Shown here: in pieces, positions 11,651 through 14,410 of the stretch
How positions within the stretch are numbered: position 1 is the first letter of the stretch
Layout: each line of letters opens with the position of its first letter
NCBI GenBank assembly: GCA_008080925.1
Contig: VMDJ01000091.1
Span: 1 to 14,410 of the forward strand
Direction of reading: 5' to 3'
Length of the DNA stretch: 14,410 nt
Origin: Gammaproteobacteria bacterium
GTDB lineage: Bacteria > Pseudomonadota > Gammaproteobacteria > Chromatiales > Chromatiaceae
The notes under the pieces: generated by a model
Databases searched by the model: none
Seen by the model: the letters and a program-made list of their open reading frames with translations, nothing else
What the model was told of the DNA's origin: nothing
Translations under genes and position numbers: made by a program

Positions 11651-13930
11651 GTCAGCACTTGGTGTGCTGGAATCAACAGGTTTGCTCGGTGGTGCTTGCT
11701 CACTGGGCTTTTTTGTTTCTACTTGGCGCAGTTTGGGTGCTTCTGGCTTTGATTCATTGGCAGTAGGTTTTGCTGCTTCTGGTTTTGGCTCAGCTGCTGC
11801 TTTAGGCGCTTCAGCGGGTGCAGGCTTGTTAGTTTCTGCTGGCTTGTTATCAGCCTTAGCCGCGGGTGCTTGTGTTTTTGCTTCAGCTGCAGGCTGATTC
11901 GTTTGTGGCTTAGCCTCAGATTGCGCATTCGACGGATTGTTTTGTGTGTTGTTATCCGCGTTATCACCTGACTTGTTATTGCGACGACGACCACCGCGAC
12001 GACCACGACGTGCTTTCTTAGGTTGATCTTCACCTGTCTGCTCATCTTTTGGGCCATTTGACTTTGCCTGTTTAGGCTTATCGTCGTTGCTATTATCGTC
12101 GTTGTTCTTTGCGTTACGACCACGACCGCGACCACGGTTGCCACCTTTGTTGCGATTGTCGTTATTGCGGCCACCACGACCACCACGGGTGTTTTTGCGT
12201 TGTGGCTTATCCTCTTCTTCCTCTTCATCATTGGCTTTTGACGAGAAGATCGAGCTGAATAGACGTTTGATCAAGCCGGTTGGCTCACCTTTGCCTTTGT
12301 CTTCTTCGGTTGGCTCTGGGCGAACCGGGGCAGGGGTGGCCGGCGCGATGTTCTTAACGGCGGCTTGCTCAGGCTTGCGACGAGGCTCAGTGGTTTCTAC
12401 TGATGCTTCATTAGTCTCGTAAGAAGCAACGGTTTCGTAGCTCAATGAATCATCGTCATCATCTTGCAAGCGAACGCGTTGAATCTCGTATTTAGGCGTT
12501 TCGAGATGACGATTCGGGATCATCACCACTTCGCAATCTTGACGCTCTTCGATGGCTGCGATCATGTCGCGCTTTTCGTTAAGCAGGTAGGTTGCAATAT
12601 CGATTGGCAATTGCGCCACGATACGAGAGGTGCCGTCTTTTAAGGTTTCCTCTTCGATGATGCGCAATATAGATAGGGCTAGGGAGTCGACACTGCGGAT
12701 AAAGCCATGGCCATCACAGCGTGGGCACACATGGTGTGAGGAGTCACCTAGTGATGGACGCAAACGCTGACGCGACATCTCAAGTAGACCGAAGCGAGAG
12801 ATCTTGCCGATCTGCACACGGGCGCGGTCTTCTTTCATTTCTTCTTTGAGGCGGTTTTCTACTTCACGTTGATTGCGCGCAGGGCCCATATCAATGAAGT
12901 CGATAACGAACAGACCACCGAGGTCACGCAGACGCAGCTGACGTGCAATTTCGGTTGCGGCTTCAAGGTTGGTATTGAAGGCGGTTTCTTCGATATCAGA
13001 GCCTTTGGTCGCACGCGACGAGTTGATATCGATAGAGGTCAGCGCTTCGGTGTGGTCGATCACAATCGAGCCGCCTGAAGGCAGACGTACTTCACGCTGG
13101 AAGGCTGATTCGATTTGGGTTTCGATCTGGTAGCGCGAGAACAGCGGTACTTTATCGGTGTAACGCTTCAGTTTGCGCTCGTTATGCGGCATCACTTGTT
13201 TGACAAACTGTAACGCTTGATTAAAGGTCGATTCGTCGTCAATAAGGACTTCGCCGATATCTTGACGCATGTGGTCACGAATCGAACGGATAATGACGTT
13301 GCTCTCCTGGTAAATCAGGAAAGGTGCAGGGCGGTTAGACGCTGATGAGGAGATTGCCGTCCACAGTTGGTTCAAATAATCGAGGTCCCATTGCAGCTCT
13401 TCGGTATTTTTACCGATGCCTGCGGTGCGTACGATCAGCCCCATGTTCTCAGGGACTTCAAGATCTGCCATGGCATCACGCAGTTCGCTGCGATCTTCAC
13501 CTTCGATACGGCGAGAAACACCACCAGCACGAGGGTTGTTTGGCATCAAAACGAGGTAGCGACCGGCCAGTGACAAGTAGGTTGTCAGCGCTGCACCCTT
13601 ATTGCCACGTTCTTCTTTTTCCACCTGAACGATGATCTCTTGACCTTCTTTCAGCTGACTTTTGCCTTGCTTACCATCCTCGGTTTTTTCGCTGGTGAAG
13701 TATTCACGAGCGATCTCTTTCATCGGCAAGAAACCGTGACGATCAGCGCCGTAGTCGACAAACGCAGCTTCAAGCGATGGCTCGACGCGGGTAATGCGGC
13801 CTTTATAAATGTTAGCTTTCTTGAGTTCTCGACCAGGTACTTCGATGTCGAGGTTGAATAGACGTTGCCCGTCTACGATAGCGACACGCAACTCTTCAGG
13901 CTGAGTGGCGTTGATCAGCATACGCTTCAT
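11648..13930 (-). CDS. rne: Ribonuclease E
   Basis: RNase E is the main endonuclease for mRNA decay and for rRNA and tRNA processing. The catalytic half is complete and nearly collinear with the E. coli enzyme: MKRMLINATQPEELRVAIVDGQRL start, S1 domain (about 37-118), catalytic Asp301 and Asp344 with Asn303 in SIDINSS and VIDFIDM, and the zinc-link CPRC (Cys402, Cys405) that joins subunits. GLIKRLFSSIFSS (552-564) looks like the amphipathic membrane-binding helix. Next comes an Arg/Gly/Asn-rich RNA-binding stretch (about 580-650) and an Ala/Pro/Lys/Glu low-complexity tail. At 760 aa it is shorter than the E. coli enzyme (1061 aa), and I see no clear PNPase- or enolase-binding motifs. ATG 13930 is preferred over the in-frame ATG at 13978 because it matches the conserved N-terminus. 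Its ribosome site is weak. Confidence 0.97.
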   Translation of the reverse strand: MKRMLINATQPEELRVAIVDGQRLFNLDIEVPGRELKKANIYKGRITRVEPSLEAAFVDYGADRHGFLPMKEIAREYFTSEKTEDGKQGKSQLKEGQEIIVQVEKEERGNKGAALTTYLSLAGRYLVLMPNNPRAGGVSRRIEGEDRSELRDAMADLEVPENMGLIVRTAGIGKNTEELQWDLDYLNQLWTAISSSASNRPAPFLIYQESNVIIRSIRDHMRQDIGEVLIDDESTFNQALQFVKQVMPHNERKLKRYTDKVPLFSRYQIETQIESAFQREVRLPSGGSIVIDHTEALTSIDINSSRATKGSDIEETAFNTNLEAATEIARQLRLRDLGGLFVIDFIDMGPARNQREVENRLKEEMKEDRARVQIGKISRFGLLEMSRQRLRPSLGDSSHHVCPRCDGHGFIRSVDSLALSILRIIEEETLKDGTSRIVAQLPIDIATYLLNEKRDMIAAIEERQDCEVVMIPNRHLETPKYEIQRVRLQDDDDDSLSYETVASYETNEASVETTEPRRKPEQAAVKNIAPATPAPVRPEPTEEDKGKGEPTGLIKRLFSSIFSSKANDEEEEEDKPQRKNTRGGRGGRNNDNRNKGGNRGRGRGRNAKNNDDNSNDDKPKQAKSNGPKDEQTGEDQPKKARRGRRGGRRRNNKSGDNADNNTQNNPSNAQSEAKPQTNQPAAEAKTQAPAAKADNKPAETNKPAPAEAPKAAAEPKPEAAKPTANESKPEAPKLRQVETKKPSEQAPPSKPVDSSTPSAD

Positions 13931-14106
13931 GTTGTGTATTCCGTTGTCAGGATCAGTTGATGCTTTAGCGCATTGCATGGCTGCCAGTCGTTCGGCGCAA
14001 AGCGTGCTGCTTGTGGCATCAGCTGATCGTGTTGTTTGATTACCCGCAGTTTTATCAACTGTTGATAGAGATTCTGTTCGTCATGGGTGGCTGCGTCGGT
14101 TAGCAT
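13927..14106 (-). CDS. Small 59-codon reading frame overlapping the rne start
   Basis: I do not recognise the product. The frame begins MLTDAATHDEQNLYQQLIK, continues as a polar, probably helical protein with QHDQLMPQAARFAPNDWQP in the middle, and ends LILTTEYTT. Its TGA stop (13929-13927) overlaps the ATG of rne (ATGA), a classic arrangement for coupled translation, and the rne start has only a poor ribosome site of its own. The small frame also lacks an obvious ribosome site, and its ATG lies in the 3' arm of a hairpin (14104-14126). It could encode a small protein, or act as a translated leader that sets RNase E output. Composition is compatible with coding, but this could still be an accidental frame in the rne leader. 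Confidence 0.45.
   Translation of the reverse strand: MLTDAATHDEQNLYQQLIKLRVIKQHDQLMPQAARFAPNDWQPCNALKHQLILTTEYTT
13951..14028 (-). promoter_or_regulatory. Long-range stem in the rne leader
   Basis: GATCAGTTGATGC (13951-13963) and GCATCAGCTGATC (14016-14028) can pair over 13 positions with one mismatch, closing a loop of 52 nt. On the minus-strand transcript the second arm ends about 20 nt before the rne start codon. In E. coli, RNase E limits its own synthesis through structures in a long leader, so a similar role is conceivable. Both arms also fall in the 59-codon frame. Confidence 0.3.
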
Positions 14107-14126
14107 GTCGGACTTGAACCAACATG
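14104..14126 (-). promoter_or_regulatory. Hairpin holding the start codon of the small frame before rne
   Basis: On the minus strand CATGTTGG and CCGACATG form an 8-bp stem (one G-T pair) around the 7-nt loop TTCAAGT. The last three bases of the stem are the ATG of the 59-codon frame. The stem-loop contains GGTTCAAGTCC, which matches the consensus of a tRNA T-arm. Confidence 0.4.
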
Positions 14127-14251
14127 AGTGGCGGTGCGTCAGTTGAACTGTTTAGGCACCTTGACAATCAGTCACTTACAGGACGATGACCGACGGAAAA
14201 TACACTAAATTATCCGTACGCGCATCACTTTTCGCGAACTGAGTGGATTAA
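14127..14251. promoter_or_regulatory. Divergent promoter region between the rne leader and rluC
   Basis: This stretch must hold the starts for rluC (plus) and for the rne leader (minus). Seen on plus are a perfect TTGACA at 14161-14166 with no good -10 box at the right distance, and TACACT at 14201-14206, a fair -10 box without a matching -35. No convincing complete promoter was found on either strand. Confidence 0.3.
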
Positions 14252-14410
14252 GTGGCTAATAGCAGCGATTCTGACGCCAAAGTGCAGTATCTGACCGTCG
14301 ATGAGAACGCTGAAGGTCAGCGTATCGATAACTTCCTAATGGCCCGACTGAAGGGTGTACCTAAAAGCTGGGTGTACCGCGTGCTGCGTAAAGGTGAGGT
14401 GCGCGTCAAT
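14252..14410 (+). CDS. rluC: 23S rRNA pseudouridine synthase RluC (N-terminal 53 codons)
   Basis: RluC converts uridines 955, 2504 and 2580 of 23S rRNA (E. coli numbering) to pseudouridine. Only the N-terminus is present, and the gene continues past the right edge. The visible part is an S4-type RNA-binding domain: VQYLTVDENAEGQRIDNFL, then LKGVPKSWVYRVLRKGEVRVN. The catalytic domain lies outside the window. The start is GTG; a TAA lies immediately before it in frame, so no earlier start is possible. The gene diverges from rne, the arrangement also found in E. coli and Pseudomonas, which supports the identification. Confidence 0.88.
   Translation, partial: MANSSDSDAKVQYLTVDENAEGQRIDNFLMARLKGVPKSWVYRVLRKGEVRVN

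Noticed and set aside
11664..12422. Open frames antisense to the rne tail, including Pro/Arg- and Ser-rich ones, and a same-strand frame at 11719-12231
   Set aside because: They are shadows of the biased, low-complexity codons of the RNase E C-terminus. None has a ribosome site or a plausible domain.
13931..13978. Sixteen-codon N-terminal extension of RNase E
   Set aside because: RNase E proteins begin at MKRMLINAT, which corresponds to ATG 13930.
14161..14189. Promoter for rluC based on TTGACA at 14161
   Set aside because: No acceptable -10 box lies 16-18 bp downstream (CGATGA or GATGAC only).

Overview
The window is chromosomal DNA from a gammaproteobacterium of middling GC content. The evidence is the mix of LolC/LolD, ExbB/ExbD, LpxK, Trm112, KdsB, a low-molecular-weight tyrosine phosphatase, RNase E and RluC. 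From memory this matches, in order, a conserved block in Pseudomonas and relatives (lol - DUF2062 - comEC - exbB - exbD - lpxK - trm112 - kdsB - ptp - murB - rne - rluC). The genus cannot be fixed. The secreted small proteins at the left end make me think of sulfur-oxidising or methylotrophic gammaproteobacteria, but that is only an impression.

Layout. 1-492 (minus): the start of a secreted protein with a PCPPFC motif, probably rhodanese-like, preceded by a 53-aa secreted protein with a lysine run and an acidic tail; the latter has a recognisable promoter and a roughly 120-nt foldable leader. 773-1558 (plus): a periplasmic DUF3530 alpha/beta hydrolase. 1559-5082 (minus): agmatine deiminase and N-carbamoylputrescine amidase (agmatine to putrescine), a terminator, then a two-gene unit of a TrpD-like protein lacking the normal phosphoribosyltransferase loop, coupled to a small Rieske ferredoxin. 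5200-7117 (plus): lolC-lolD for lipoprotein release. 7118-7630 (minus): a DUF2062 membrane protein. 7865-10847 (plus): a very tight five-gene operon exbB-exbD-lpxK-trm112-kdsB, with neighbouring genes at most 1 nt apart or overlapping. 10848-11117 (minus): an unidentified 89-aa protein. 11144-11608 (plus): a tyrosine phosphatase. 11648-13930 (minus): RNase E, with a bidirectional terminator at its 3' end. 14252-end (plus): the start of rluC.

The core is cell-envelope housekeeping (lipoprotein sorting, lipid A kinase, KDO activation, a proton-driven energiser) next to RNA processing.

Points worth a second look: a 59-codon reading frame whose stop overlaps the RNase E start and whose own start lies in a hairpin; the apparent loss of comEC, with possible remains in the DUF2062-exbB gap; three convergent gene pairs whose stop codons abut with no base between them; the structured leader of the 53-aa gene; the TrpD-like/Rieske pair; and a probable TTG start for exbB. 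No transposon, CRISPR array, rRNA or intact tRNA gene was seen.
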